DNA of 64,000 bases, taken from assembly GCF_947242115.1 (NCBI RefSeq), contig NC_074726.1, positions 16,502,325-16,566,324 on the forward strand, read 5' to 3'. Positions 1-11,560 of this stretch are shown here, piece after piece. Numbering within the stretch: the first letter of the stretch is position 1; each line of letters opens with the position of its first letter. The position numbers were made by a program, and so were the translations under genes. The DNA is from Biomphalaria glabrata. Lineage: Eukaryota; Mollusca; Gastropoda; Planorbidae. Under the pieces are notes generated by a model. That model searched no databases and was not told the DNA's origin. It was given only the letters and a program-made list of their open reading frames with translations.

Positions 1-180
1 TTTACCAATTGTTTTTGCTTAGCGCTGTTTCGTGCTTTCTCAATACGCTATGATCATATCACTTGTCTGTACCAGTTGGAAAGGGGGGGGGGGGGGAGAA
101 ACAAAGGGTTGTCTGGGTGATCGCCTTTTAAATGAATGTATAGAAAGTGAACAAAATGAATTTAAAGTCGTGGGCCTTCT
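1..180 (+). repeat. R1 interspersed repeat, partial copy
   Basis: Shares blocks such as accaattgtttt, agcgctgtttc, atgctttc, cacttgtctg and accagttgg with 2760-3070 and 23683-23830. It contains a G-run. No coding potential is seen. The family is not recognised by name. Confidence 0.6.
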
Positions 181-369
181 CAAACCAACACGTTCAATAA
201 TATAGTTATATCCACATTTAATTTTCTAGACCAACTTTTTACACACAAAAACAAGAATTTAGTCGGCTACATATGTCAAAAAAACAGTTTCTCTCCAAGG
301 AGACATATACGCAAGAAAACAATGTTTCAATAGAGCAAAAAAATGGAAGGAAGTTTAGTCTTGTCCATT

Positions 370-760
370 TGTATATGTCGGCTGGACAGAAACAACATTA
401 GTTTTACATTGCGAATAAATAATTATTTTTAGTCAATTTAACCACTTCAGTTTCGATCGATAAAGGTGCTTTGTTGTTTTAGGCACACGGAAAGTAACAG
501 GCTACATTTTCTTTTATTTTTAGTCCACCGCGAATAGTGATAAGAGAGTAGTGAGTAGCGCTTTTACTTATATAGAGATTTTGGGTAAACAAGTTAATCA
601 ACTATCATTCAGAGAGTTCTTTCACTATCATGATTACATCCCTTTGACTACACACAATTCAGAGAGACTCCATTCTGAAGATGATTTGAATACAAATAGA
701 AGATGTATTTAATAACTGCATGATTATATCATATAATATTATGGTGTATTGAAAGAGAAA
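370..760 (+). repeat. R3 diverged repeat, partner at 8750-9090
   Basis: Aligns by eye, with many changes, to 8750-9090 in the same orientation: acattg..gcgaataaa, tttttagt.aatttaacc, tttcgatc, gaccacgg/ccaccgcg and caattcagagag-like blocks. No ORF. The origin is unknown; it may be an old transposon or a duplicated flank of the GIMAP neighbourhood. Confidence 0.45.
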
Positions 761-1165
761 TAAAAATTATCCCTGTATTATCAAGGTTTAATTTGAATTG
801 CTAGAAATGAAAACATTATGTGTTTAATAATTGTCTCTTTTACATTAGATAAATCTTTCTTTTTATGTTACCATACAAAATAAATGGCAGACATGCTCAC
901 AGCAGAGGTGACAAAGACAAGATAGGTCAGTGAGTTGTTCTTATTAACAAAAGTGTAGACAGAACACAGCAATGTGTTCTTAGTTTACTATCGCACTACA
1001 CACTCCTCTAGTGGATATAACACAATTACTCAGAATGTGTAGTATGTTTATTAGCTGCTAACAAAATTCTACACAATGTGCTGTCAGTAGCACAGCTACA
1101 AATGTGTTCTTTGTATTACACAGTGTGTATTAACTGCTCGCCATTGAGTATTGTGAGAGAGGGTC
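761..1165. other. AT-rich intergenic DNA
   Basis: No gene or recognised repeat is seen. The stretch is rich in short tgtgt/acaca words. Confidence 0.5.
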
Positions 1166-1269
1166 CATGGGTACTTTCTTTATCTTAAGTCCAGGAATTT
1201 GCCTTTATGCTGGGGGCATCCATTGTCTCTCGAGGCACAATTACATTATTAAATGTAAAAAAAAAAAAC

Positions 1270-1972
1270 AAATGATAATCGTTTTTCGTAGGGAAAAGAA
1301 GGAAAATAATATTGTTTCTGTAGCTGGAGAGACTATTGAAATTGTGCAAACCTTTAAATACCTTGGTACTATCTTAGACAATAAACTAAATTTTACTGCA
1401 AATACTGATTATATCAGCAAAAAAGGGCAGCAAAGATTACGATTACTAAGAAAGCTGTCCTCGTTTAATGTTAGCGAAATGGCCTTGGTTATGTTCTATC
1501 ACGCTCATATCTGCAATATTTTAAGTTTCAATATCACTGCCTGGTATAGCAATCTGAGCATTAAAAATAAAAATAAACTTTATAGAATCCTAAATGCTGC
1601 TGGTAAAATCATTGGCAAAAACAAACCCCATTTGGGCAGTTGTTTGAGACAAACATCTATAAAAAAGCTAACAAGATTCTCGAAATAAAGAATCACCCTT
1701 TGTGTCAGGATTTTGTGATTTTACAATCACAAAAGAGATACAAGACACCGATAGCACAGACAAAAACACTCTTTTGTTCCCCTGGCAATCAAATCATTAA
1801 ATAAGAACAATCTGGTATAAACTTTGTCACATGTAAATTATGAGTGAGTCTGGTGTGAATGTACACTTTGGTTTCTTATAGTTATAATGTTTTTTGTTTG
1901 GTGTAATGCACAAATTGTAAGACAAATTTCCATACGGACAATAAAGATTATTATTATTATTATTATTATTTT
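1270..1972 (+). mobile_element. LINE 3' end, L2/CR1-like reverse transcriptase C-terminus
   Basis: The translated stretch from about 1276 to 1740 carries the family pattern that follows the RT catalytic core in L2/CR1-type LINEs: FKYLGTILDNKLNF, then KKGQQRLRLLRKLSSFNV, then FYHAHICNILSFNITAW, then AAGKIIG. After a frame change near 1680 the HPL...RYKTPIA pattern continues. The element ends in a short (ATT)n run at about 1947-1972, the kind of simple tail known for L2-like LINEs. The endonuclease and RT core are absent, so it is a 5'-truncated dead copy. The first 35 codons of the open frame (1167-1270) look like chance extension. Confidence 0.75.
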
Positions 1973-2755
1973 GTACAGCTACCTAAGATATTGTCTTGTA
2001 TGACATGACACCTAATAGTCATTTTCATTCATCCAATGTAGACTATACTTTAAGATTAAATATTGATTTTAAAAAAAATGGAAGAAATTTCACTCTGCAA
2101 TCAATGGATTTGGAAAAAGATTTCTACGAACTTCTTGCTTTCAAATATTTTGTTTCCTGCTTCGTGTCCAAATAACTTGAGCATTTGTTGGACACGTTGA
2201 ATGAACGAGTACAAAGATTGAGTGAGAGGTGCCTGGCTTAGCCTACCGCAGATTTTAAAAGTGTCCTCCCAAAGTCCATCGACCTGTACACACCGAGTGA
2301 TGTCTTAATATGATCTGAGCCTCGGACGTCCTTTAAAAAACAATTCAGTCATAGGCATTATGTACATACGTTTAGTACTGTTAAGTTAATATCATCTATT
2401 GACAAGTTTCATAGCTGCATAGGTGTAGTCTACTTAATAATTTCACTTAAGATACTGGATATACAATTAACTGGATCTACAATTAACTGGATCTACAATT
2501 AACTGTTTATTAATTAACAAAGACGAAGTTCTCAGGTCTTTAAAGGTTAAAATACATGTACTTTACTTTGACATTGAACCAAATTCTTCATGCCTTAAAT
2601 GAGAAATTCGCTTTTTACAAAACCATCAATTAGATTCAATAACATCAGTTAGGTCATGATCACATTGAACCACAATTTTATTGTATGCATCCGAAAATTA
2701 ACAATGTAACAAGTAAAAATATTTTTTAAATACTTAAAAAAAAAAAACAAAGCAT
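1973..2755. other. Intergenic DNA with a 16-bp triplet repeat
   Basis: About three copies of ggatctacaattaact lie at 2455-2506. Nothing else is recognised. Confidence 0.5.
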
Positions 2756-3072
2756 CGAACTGGTACAATTGTATCATTTACTTTGAATCAGATATATACA
2801 CATAATAAATCTGTGTGATTAAAAATATTTTTACCAATTGTTTTCGTTTAGCTTTCAGCTTTGCGCTGTGATCCTTTCACTTGCCTGGATCAGTTGGGAA
2901 AGGGTGAGAGAAAAAGGGAATATCTGTGTGAATGTTTACATGATCACTTTTTTAAATGTATAAAAAAAGGTTCACTCAATGGGACTAGTTCAGCTTATAC
3001 CACCACATCTGTCAAGTACGATTTTTTCCCTTGTTCAAGACACCAAACAGTATATTTAATTACCAATAGTTA
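2756..3072 (+). repeat. R1 interspersed repeat
   Basis: Begins with the caattgtatcattta..ttgaatcag block also seen at 21243 and, inverted, at 63060. It continues through aaatctgtgtgatta, accaattgtttt, cagttgggaaagg and ccaaacagta, as in 23683-23970. It is followed directly by composite repeat R2. A small open frame here (2861-3073) is a by-product of the repeat. Confidence 0.65.
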
Positions 3073-3075
3073 ATT

Positions 3076-4868
3076 AATTGTTTGACAGCTAGGGTGACTG
3101 GGGAAGCGCTGTAAGCTCCCCCAGTGGGGTCCGGGTCGAAACCCCGACGCCAAAAACGTTTTCTTGCATTCTTCACTGCACTGTGTCTCCTGACATCTAC
3201 AGCTCATTGTTCATCCTATTAAAAGGACCTTTTGAATAATGTTTTATTTGAAAAATATTCTAATATGAATTTACAGGCCCTTACTACATTGCAAATGCAA
3301 CTGATTTGTTCCTTGAAAAGATAAGATACATATTTAGAGTAACGCTTTGAGGATCGCCGCCGAAAAAAAAATATTTGAAAAACAATAATAAAAAAAAAAA
3401 CAGACATGTTGAGGCCCTTCTCTTCACAGCTAGGCGAAGCCCCGACGCCAAAAACGTTTTCTTGCATTCTTCACTGCATAAACGCATTCTCATGACATCT
3501 GCAACTCATTATTCATCCTATTAAAAAGGACCTTTCGAATAATGGTTTACTTGAAAAATATTCTTATATGAATTTACAGTCCCTTACTACAATGCAAATA
3601 CAACCGATTTGTTCCTTGAAAAGATAAGATACCCACCATAATTAGATTAAGACTTTGAAAAGATCGCCACTGAAAAAATATTATTGGAAAAAATTTTTTT
3701 TTAAAGAAAGCTCATTTGTAAGTGATTAATTTTTGTTCAATAGGCATGTTTGTTACTTTGTTTTGTTAAAAAACTATAATTCAAAGCTCTAAACAAAACA
3801 AAATCGGAAGTGGAAGAATAAATTAAGTGGACCAATTAGATTCTACTCTACTAAGATAAAATTCGAACACATTTATATAAACTCTGTCGCCATTTTGACT
3901 ATTCTGTTTTAAAGCGTCATGTTTTCGTCTGGAAAGGGGAGAGAACGTTAGAGTGAAAACGTTAATCCACGCTCCTTTTTATAATTCCTGCTAAAGATTG
4001 CATTTGGCATTAAAGAATAGGGTATATAAGAATTTAATACCTCCCACTCCCACCTGGTACAACCCTTTTTCATTTTATATTTACTAATGATAAAATTTGA
4101 GATCAGAGTGTGTATGCGACATAATATACAAATGGGTTAAAACATCAATATGTAGCTTATATTGATATTCAACTAATTTTGTTCACAAACTATGATTTCA
4201 CCATAAAAGTAGGACCGCCCCCCCCCATTCAGAGGGCTGGAGTGGGGAGAGAAGCAGAAGCAATCGCCCCACCCCCCACCTCACCTATTCGGCTAAGATA
4301 TCAGAAGTGTAGCAACAAAATATAAAAATTGTATAATGATTCAACTAATTTTGTTCACAAACTATGGTTTTTTAATAAAAGTAGGACCGCCCCCCCCCAC
4401 TCAAAGGGTTTAGGTGGGAAGATATATTCGATCCCCCCCCCCAACCCACACAATAAGCTAACAGGGGAACGACATAATATAAAGATCAGTTAAAATATCA
4501 ATAACAAGTTATAATCATATAGATATTAATTGATTTCTGTTGACAAGCTGTGATTTCTACAAATAAATTGGACCGCCCCCCCCTTGAAAGATTGTGGTGG
4601 GGGTTGGGGGCGGGATTGATGCCATCGCCACATCCCCATCCCACCAAATCGGCCAACATACTAGAGAGGGGGGGGGGGCGAAATAATCTAAAAATAGGTT
4701 GAAATATAAATAACTAGTATATATTATTAACAAAACTAATAAATTCGTATACAAATTGTGTGATTTCTTTACTAAAATTCGTCAGCCCTTCGGGGGAGGC
4801 GGCCGAGTGGATGGGGGGGGGGCGATCGCCTTTACCGCCCCCCCCCTGGATCCGCCAGTGTAGAGAGA
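3076..4868 (+). repeat. R2 composite repeat, forward copy
   Basis: This copy has three parts. First is a tRNA-like head (3078-3150: gactggggaagcgctg and gggtcgaaacc). Second is a duplicated block of about 300 bp (3141-3430 repeated at 3440-3720) holding aaacgttttcttgcattctt. Third is a train of about four degenerate 170-190 bp units (4030-4868). Each unit carries aggaccgcccccccc and ends near caatcgcc or gatcgcc. It terminates with ggatccgccagtg, the inverse of the terminal sequence seen at 56608. The whole 1.7 kb is matched in inverted order at 56608-58236. Several short minus-strand frames here are artefacts of GC tracts. Confidence 0.75.
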
Positions 4869-5570
4869 CAGAGTGAGTTGATGTAAGCTCTGTAAAAATA
4901 ATCACGTTAATTGATGTCATTTTTTTTTGGGATGAATGTTGTAACATAGAATCCAGTTCTTTCTATACTTTCTGTAGGACTGTGCTGAGTTTCAATGTCT
5001 CTCATAAATGTTGTTTTTCATGGAGCATGCAATTAGTTTCGATGTTCAAACAATTCAGAACGATTTGTAGATAGACATTTAGAAGTACAAAACACAAACA
5101 CGGATGGACATGGTGGCAGTGGAAACACGATAATTAAGCAAGAAACGTTATTCGTTTCTCTTTCCTTCTCTATCTCCAGAACCCCAATTGTTATGACAAA
5201 TATCAACTCACTCTGTCTGTCTGTCTGTCTGTCTGGTCAATAGTCTGTACACTTTATTTCTCCCACACCCAATCTCGGCTCAGGTTATAATTTTGCACAA
5301 TTATTCCTTGTACCTGACAAAACAAGAATTAGTTTTAAAAATAATAAATTAACCAATTAGTAACTATTGGTAAATAATTATTTTGGTTTGGTATCGAACA
5401 AGGGAAAGAAATAATATTTGACAGATGTTATTGTATAAGTTAAATGTGTCCACTTAAGGAACGCTTGAGCCATGAGTCAAGTCGAGCCAGATAAAAAACA
5501 TTCAACCTCCGCCCCCCCCCCCCCCCAGATATAGTCATATTACCATGAGAAAGCTAAAATCATGAAATTG
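4869..5570. repeat. R1-tail in inverted orientation plus (CTGT)n
   Basis: A (CTGT)n run lies at about 5211-5234. The stretch 5190-5440 (atatcaactcact, tctcccacacccaatctcgg, tttggtatcgaac) is the reverse complement of 23880-24120 and matches 62680-62860 directly. A poly-C tract lies near 5510-5526. Confidence 0.6.
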
Positions 5571-5799
5571 ACTAAACCAAAACGATGTGTACAACTATTT
5601 CTAATTGTACAGATTTATTGCTGTTGGTACAAACAAACAAGGACATCCTATGCCCAACTGGGAGTCGACCAGTTAGTGAGGTTGTGACAGAGCGTCTCAT
5701 GAGGTTGCTGGACATGTTTTCCACAAAATGAAGTACGCATACCAAGAGTTGCGATAACATGGAGGCCAATACGAGGAAATTCATCTAATTCTCTTTGTA

Positions 5800-6290
5800 A
5801 ATGTCTATATCTTGAATTGTTTTTTTATTGTTCTATATATTATGTAATCATCTGCAAAGAATCTTACATTTATTTCTGAACTAATGCAATTTGGTAAATC
5901 ATTTATATAAAAGAGAAATAGTAGTGGGCCTAAACTGTTCCTTGAGGTACACTTGAGTTTACTGTTATTGGAGTTGATTTAGAGCCATTTATTATTACAG
6001 TTTCTTCTCTCCCTATCAGAAAATCCTGAATCCACTGATATATTGAACCATTGATGCCAAAATAATTTAATTTTTTAAGCAAGTTATTGTGTTGAACTTT
6101 GTCAAATGCCATTGAAAAATCTAATAAAAAGATCATCAATTAGCTAATTATTATCTTAACTCTTTAAAAAAAACACACAATTAGTCCTATTAGTTGTGTT
6201 TCATGTGATCTATATTTCCTAAAGCCATGTTGATATGGAATAAGGACATTATGTTTGTCAAAGTGTCTATGCTACATATTTTGTGTAGGC
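5800..6290 (-). mobile_element. LINE reverse transcriptase fragment (Jockey/CR1-like)
   Basis: On the minus strand the open frame 6139-5930 reads LLDFSMAFDKVQHNNLLKKL, then a W..DFL.GR pattern, then SSVPQGTV, which are RT palm motifs. Upstream (about 6180-6250) a frame-disrupted HGFRKYRSHET block gives the preceding RT box. Downstream (about 5825-5930) there are traces of the LFLFYINDLP and FADD boxes. Endonuclease and 3' parts are missing. The family is Jockey/CR1/L2-like; the exact clade is uncertain. The copy is dead and several frames are needed to follow it. Confidence 0.7.
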
Positions 6291-6935
6291 TTTTCTTGTG
6301 AATGTAAAGATTAAAGGCTGAGACATGAGTAATACTTGACAATAATAAATATAAAGTAAGTCTCTTTTTATAAGTCAAATATTTGCACACCCGACGCCTT
6401 GTTATTGTTATATCAAATACAAGATATCAGTGTTAGGGAGTTGGAATACATTTTTGTGTCAGCTGAATAGATTCTGATGTAACCATAAATAACATGAGGG
6501 TTAATGATGAACAGTTGAACTCGGAGTTAGTAGGACGTTTCCTTATTGTAGTTTCCGCATGATTTAACATCGTCTTCATTGAGTGTACTGTTATATCTAC
6601 ATGGAGGTTGAAAGCTGTATGTGTTGTCAAAACAATTTTAGTTCAGGTCTGTTTAAAAACGTGAGGTTCAAGTTCAGCCTCCAGAAACTACTCGACGGTT
6701 ACATTGAACTAGAGCGCTGATGATAATGTAACTGATGTACTTCAGTAAAATCCATATATTCACTTCTTCAAGACCGCTTTTAAGTTACTGCCATCAATTG
6801 AAAGTAACTACGTGTACTGTATTATTCTTACAAACGCACATAAATGTTTTCTTTTCCCTAAGAAATCGATTTTCTCATTTTTAGCTAAATTTCCTGGAAA
6901 ATAGAACAGCAGCGGTTTTCCAAGAAATATCAACC
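6291..6935. other. Intergenic DNA
   Basis: No gene or repeat recognised; short open frames have no family resemblance. Confidence 0.5.
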
Positions 6936-6939
6936 AGAT

Positions 6940-7125
6940 CTAGATCCAAAAATTATTAGCCAACATAAAATCGAATCAAGCATCTGGACCTGATAGCATT
7001 TGAACTAGATTACTCGAAGAATTAAGAAATGAGCTAGCACTAGTGTTTCAAATACTTTTCCAATCATAAGGGCGGGGGCGGAGTACCGAGGAACTAACGC
7101 TACTCCCCTATTTTAAAAAAAAAAG
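6940..7125 (+). mobile_element. LINE reverse transcriptase fragment, plus strand
   Basis: Frame-disrupted coding trace NIKSNQASGPDSI, then TRLLEELRNELALVFQILFQS, then a trace of PRN..TPLFKK. This is the entry of the RT domain (the xASGPDxIP..LLKE box) of Jockey/CR1/L2-type LINEs. There is an in-frame stop after GPDSI. It lies opposite in orientation to the fragment at 5.8-6.3 kb. Confidence 0.6.
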
Positions 7126-7309
7126 GAAAAAATTTTCTGACCCAGGAAATACCTTTATACAACGTAATAGAGCTTGTCTTTGAGATTAGTGAGAAATGAA
7201 CATTAAAGAGCAGAACGTCAAACTGGATGAAATATTTTTTGTTTCTTAGAGAATGATTAGCTTGCATAGGATGTAGACACATTGGGAAAAAAGTTTCGAA
7301 ACTTGATGT

Positions 7310-7635
7310 AAATTAGCAAATGGTGCGTAAATTGTTTTTTTTATTATTAAACTCTTGCATCAATTATGCCCTACATTCAGAAATCCCATACGCGATAGTC
7401 CTTTCAAGAACTCAACAATTCTTTCAAAATAAATGAAGGATTTAAATCTTGACCTAGTTTAAAAAATAAAATTGAAATTTATTTATTTTAAACTTTGAAA
7501 AATTATAACTCCAATAAGAGTTTTCCCTTTATGGCTAACGAGCTAGTAATTATTTTCCCAATAATATACAAAAACTATGCAAATTATAGGGAAATCTTTT
7601 TGATATCGTTTTTAATATTCATACCTATTCAGGTT
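7310..7635 (+). repeat. R4 diverged repeat, partner at 55180-55475
   Basis: Shares taaactcttg, gcgatagtcctttcaa, actttgaaaaattataa, gagttttcc and aacgagctagtaatt with 55195-55400 in the same orientation. Non-coding; family unknown. Confidence 0.6.
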
Positions 7636-7639
7636 TCAA

Positions 7640-8590
7640 CCATTCAGGTTCCACCTACTGGGACTCCTCCATGATGTTCTTAGTTCGTCCATTGTGATTC
7701 GATGATGACCACTTTGTCATCCAGGGGGCTGAGGGCTTTGCATTGGGGTTTTATGCCTCCTCATGTGGCTGGTGAGCCCGGAATGTTCGGCCGCACACTG
7801 GGCAGGTTATTCCAGCTGGAACTAGTGTCATTTGCCTTGCTTTTCTTCTCTGGCGTTTTTCTTCTGCCAGCGTTGTTCTTTTTTCCTCAGCAACCTGTGC
7901 GCCAGTTTTCACAGCGCGACGCCATGATGCTCTGTCATGTGCCTCTGTCTCCCAAGTGCCTGGGTCTATGCTAAACGCCTTCAGAGAAGCTTTGAGGGTG
8001 TCCCTGAAGCGCTTTCTTTGACCACCTTGCGAGCGCTTTCCTTCGCTTAGTTGGCCATACAAGAGTCGTTTAGGGATGCGGTGGTCTTCCATTCTGTAGA
8101 CGTGACCTGCCCATCGCAGTTGGGACTGCATCAGGATTGTGTGGATGCTTTGCAGACACGCTCTTCGAAGGACTTCTGTATCTGGTATTTTGTCTTGCCA
8201 TTTGACATTTAGTATTTTTCTCAGACATGTCATGTGGAAGTGGTTCAGTTTCTTTGCATGTTTACTGTACACTGTCCATGTTTCTGAGGCATAGAGCAAT
8301 GTAGGGAGGATGACAGCTCTATAGACCCCTAGCTTTGTGTTTGTGGTGATACCTCGTTTGTTCCAGACATTTTTAGACAGTCTGCCATAGGATGCACTGG
8401 CCTTGGCGATACGCAGGTCGATTTCACTATCGATTTTTCCGTTTCTGGAGAGTATGTTGCCAAGATATGTGAATTTGTCCACTGCGTTCATATCCTGTCC
8501 ATTTATAGTGATGCTTGGATCCGAGTAGGCTTTCCCAGGAGGAGGTAGATATAAGACTTCAGCAAATATGGCATTCATCATTAACAAACT
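7640..8590 (-). mobile_element. LINE 3' end (RT C-terminus and zinc finger)
   Basis: The minus-strand open frame 8587-7751 (278 codons) covers the part of a non-LTR retrotransposon after the RT catalytic box. Motifs in order are YLGNILSRNGKID, KNVWNKRGITTNTK, LPTLLYASETW, HMTCLRKILNVKWQDKIPD, LRWAGHVYRM, LLYGQLSEGKRSQGG and a terminal CPVCGRTF finger. The same sequence family recurs at 43560-53200, about 85-90% alike by eye. The LINE at 14.4-18.1 kb belongs to a related but distinct family. The copy is 5'-truncated at about 8590, losing endonuclease and RT core, although this tail is still open. Confidence 0.85.
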
Positions 8591-9505
8591 AGAGATCGAA
8601 TGAAAGATAGAATAGTAGCACTGTATGTGCTTGGTGCTGGTGTCACCATGAGGAATGGTGGGCAGATGGTTTGGTTGTGTAGTCTGAATAGTTTCCTATA
8701 AAATCACGAAAAGGTCTGTCATAGTTCAAGTTAATAAATAGCGGTATGTAGGTTGAAGTGTACTTTAGACATTTCAATGTCGGCTTTCAACAACATTGGG
8801 TCGAAATGGCGAATAAAAATTGTTTTTAGTAAATTTAACCGATGCGATTTCGATCTTGAAAATGGCTAAATTGTTCTAATGTACCCGAAAAGTAAGACTT
8901 GGTTCAATGTTCGTATTTTATTGACCACGGCAAATGGTAGAATTATTACTTACCAGTCAGCCAGTGAATAATTCAGTCATCTATTGAAATTGTCTATACA
9001 TCCTTGCACTCTACCACTTTCATAGTCTCCGATACAGACTACTACATAAACGAGAAGCTTTGATAGTATTTTAAGTAAAATAATTTAGAAAGAAATCAGA
9101 CATAAATCATAATAACATACATTTGATATCTTCTGTAGTAAAATATTTTGTCCAATTTGATGAAACAATTTTTGATTAATTGAAAATGTTACATTAATTA
9201 CATAAGTTGTAATATTTAATCATAGAAATTGAGAGATGTATCTCAGAACCCCCCCCCCTCTCCCCCCCCCCCCCAAAAGATACTTTGTCTGTGATCACCC
9301 TAGTTAACATATCAAAGTCCTTTAATAATCGGAAATGCTTTTTGTGTACTTGAAACTAGATAGCAACAAATGAGTTGATCAGATGAATGGCTGGAGTCAG
9401 TGTTATCAATAGCAAAATAGCAAATATATTTTTCTGAAGTGAAAATTTCAAATGACAATTGCAAATGTATTGGTTTTATTTAGATATCTTACACAATAAA
9501 AACTA
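8591..9505. other. Intergenic: R3 copy and C-rich tract
   Basis: 8750-9090 pairs with R3 at 370-760. A broken poly-C tract lies at 9249-9275. No coding features. Confidence 0.5.
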
Positions 9506-9519
9506 AGTTAGATAAAATC

Positions 9520-9525
9520 TTTATT
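9520..9525 (-). terminator. Polyadenylation signal for GIMAP-1
   Basis: AATAAA on the minus strand, about 150 bases past the stop codon at 9674, in a U-rich setting. Position and spacing are plausible; it has not been tested. Confidence 0.5.
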
Positions 9526-9673
9526 TTAATCATAGAGTTAATAAAAGAACAATAATTTAGACAACATTTCAGACAATCTACTTTACATTTCCCATGAAGG
9601 AGATCTTAGGGGTTGTCTATTTGTGGGAATGCTTAATGATGGTCTATTTGTCTGATTACTTAGGGATGGTCTA

Positions 9674-10957
9674 CTAGTCAGAATCGTCTGAATCCCCAGC
9701 CAAATTCTGTAAAAGGTTGAGTACAAGAGGCATAGCATTGTCTAAGATTGCTTTACTTATTGTCATTATCATCGACATCGTCTCATCGCCCTGTATTCTT
9801 TTATATTCAGCTTCAGCCTCCAATGCCTTCCGTTTCAGATCCTCTTCTAATAGAACAGCTTTTCTCTGACTTTCTCTGTTCTCAGCTTCCATACGGGCGA
9901 TCCTCTCTTCAAGTTCCAGACGTTTCTCTTCATCTAGTTCCTTGCGTCTTTGTTCTTTCTCTTCTCTCAACTTTTCTATTTCTTCCTTCCGTCTCTTACT
10001 CTCAATGTTCACTTGAATCGATTGTTCACAACTGAACAGTTGCTCTTTGATACACTCCTGAACCTGCAAGATATTTTTAATAACAGCATTTAAAGCACCA
10101 GTTTCTTTATCCTGATCGAGAACATCTTTGAGCAATGCGTCGACTCGATGCTTCAATTCCTCGATTGGCGCCAACTGTTTCTCTGCCTCTTCCAGTTGAA
10201 GTCTGCTCAACTGCTGGATAATTAGACTCGTTTCTCTAAATGTTTCCTCTTTGATGACAGGGAGCTTAGACTCAATCACTAATCTCTCACGATTCTTTTG
10301 TGCCATTTCAAAGTGTTTACCACTATATCTCATTCCAAGTGCACTCAGGCTCTCCACCATTGAAATTAATTTCTCCAGCTGTTCTGTTTGCTTTTTGGAG
10401 TCTTTGGTTCTGTTGTCAAGTAAAATGACTCTTCGATTACATTCTTCAACTAGATTTCGAAACACACCTTTTTGAGTTAAGCACCAAGACTCAAAGCAAT
10501 CTGTTTCCGTTTCCTCTGGATCAAAGTTATCTCCACATGTTACTACTAAGATGCAATAGTTCTTCACAAATTCTTCTCCAAAAATTCCTTTCAGAACTGA
10601 AACTGTCTGCGTGTCTTCGGAAGTAAAGCGTCCTCCAAATCGAACGACCAAAAGAAAAGCATGATATCCTACTGGATTCGCCGCAATAGAAGCCTCTACA
10701 CTTTTTAGAACAAGCTTCAATGCCTCAGTTTGATTCATGTCAGTATCACCAACGCCTGGCCCGTCCACGACCTTGATGACCCTTCCATTGTAATCCGAAT
10801 AACCCATCTGAATAACTTTGGTGACTGATGTGGCATTAGGAAAACTTTTAAATGTTTTTTTTCTTAAAATTGTGTTTCCTGTCGCACTCTTTCCGTTCCC
10901 TGTTTTTCCTATTAAAAGTAGGTCAAGGTCGCATTTTGATACTGGAACACTTGACAT
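9674..10957 (-). CDS. GIMAP-1: immunity-associated GTPase (AIG1 family), 427 aa
   Basis: Predicted GTPase of the GIMAP/AIG1 family, which binds GTP and assembles on membranes; members are linked to immune cells in vertebrates and to pathogen response in molluscs. Seen in the sequence: G1 GKTGNGKS (17-24), G2 region ATSVT (42-46), G3 DGPGVGDT (65-72), conserved box YHAFLLVVRFGGRFT (98-112), G4 TCGDNF (140-145) and G5 DNRTKD (about 181-186). A helical region then leads into a Glu/Lys/Arg-rich coiled coil (about 305-390), followed by a hydrophobic or amphipathic segment (about 395-420) and an acidic DSDDSD end. The open frame runs upstream to 10981, but ATG 10957 is chosen because a splice acceptor (AG at 10969-10970 on the complement, after a T-rich run) falls between. 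Closest relative in the window is GIMAP-3. All motifs are intact. Confidence 0.95.
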   Translation of the reverse strand: MSSVPVSKCDLDLLLIGKTGNGKSATGNTILRKKTFKSFPNATSVTKVIQMGYSDYNGRVIKVVDGPGVGDTDMNQTEALKLVLKSVEASIAANPVGYHAFLLVVRFGGRFTSEDTQTVSVLKGIFGEEFVKNYCILVVTCGDNFDPEETETDCFESWCLTQKGVFRNLVEECNRRVILLDNRTKDSKKQTEQLEKLISMVESLSALGMRYSGKHFEMAQKNRERLVIESKLPVIKEETFRETSLIIQQLSRLQLEEAEKQLAPIEELKHRVDALLKDVLDQDKETGALNAVIKNILQVQECIKEQLFSCEQSIQVNIESKRRKEEIEKLREEKEQRRKELDEEKRLELEERIARMEAENRESQRKAVLLEEDLKRKALEAEAEYKRIQGDETMSMIMTISKAILDNAMPLVLNLLQNLAGDSDDSD

Positions 10958-10968
10958 GTTTGTGGTAT

Positions 10969-10980
10969 CTGAAATTAACA
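10969..10980 (-). promoter_or_regulatory. Splice acceptor in the 5' UTR of GIMAP-1
   Basis: On the minus strand tttttgttaatttcag ends 11 bases before the ATG. Equivalent acceptors precede all five GIMAP starts. The donor exon is not located. Confidence 0.7.
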
Positions 10981-10989
10981 AAAATAATT

Positions 10990-11560
10990 ATATCACTTTG
11001 TTATCTAAAGTAATCAATAATTAAAATAACATAAAACTAGGTTAGTAGTTTAACTAATAAATGTTAGTGTTTCTGTGGAAACATTTGGAGTGTAAACAAT
11101 TCTGTTGACACTAGGGTTTCTCTCATCAGACAAAAGTTGTCCGCAAGCTCTTCATCCCTAGTTAGTCCTGTCTGAAGGTTTCACAGTATAAATGACATCA
11201 CTAGCTTGGGTCAAATTATACATACAACGAACCTTCTGGCAACTCCCCGCTTTTGAACGCGGCCAGACGCCTCACTCAATAATTTCTTTCTATTCCTTTT
11301 ATGTGACCGCCACAAACCGTGGAAGGTCCGTCTCAAACCATGACGATCTCCTTGTTTGGGCTGGGCTACCGGATCTTCGTTTCATTTCCACCCGGAACTG
11401 GGAGTAGCATTGCATTGAATCCGTTGGTTCCCAGGCTCCGGGAGTAGACCGGTGGGAAGTGTTTGCTCCTGTCGTTCGACAATCTCCTTCCACACAACGA
11501 ACTTCTGTCACCAATGTGTCACCTCTTGAGTTGGTCAACAAATGTTAAGAAAAAAAAAAC
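10990..11560. repeat. Unidentified GC-richer interspersed segment
   Basis: 11210-11540 is less AT-rich than its surroundings and has near-direct repeats of acaacgaac.ttctg at 11224 and 11498. Open frames on both strands here (60-80 codons) resemble no known protein. It may be a transposon remnant. Confidence 0.35.

Noticed and set aside
4557-4947. Pro/Gly-rich minus-strand frames
   Set aside because: Produced by poly-C/poly-G tracts of the R2 repeat.
7702-7974. Plus-strand 90-codon frame
   Set aside because: Shadow of the LINE frame on the minus strand.
10957-10981. GIMAP-1 start at the upstream ATG (10981)
   Set aside because: That extension reads through a strong splice acceptor and intron sequence, and adds residues absent from the paralogues.
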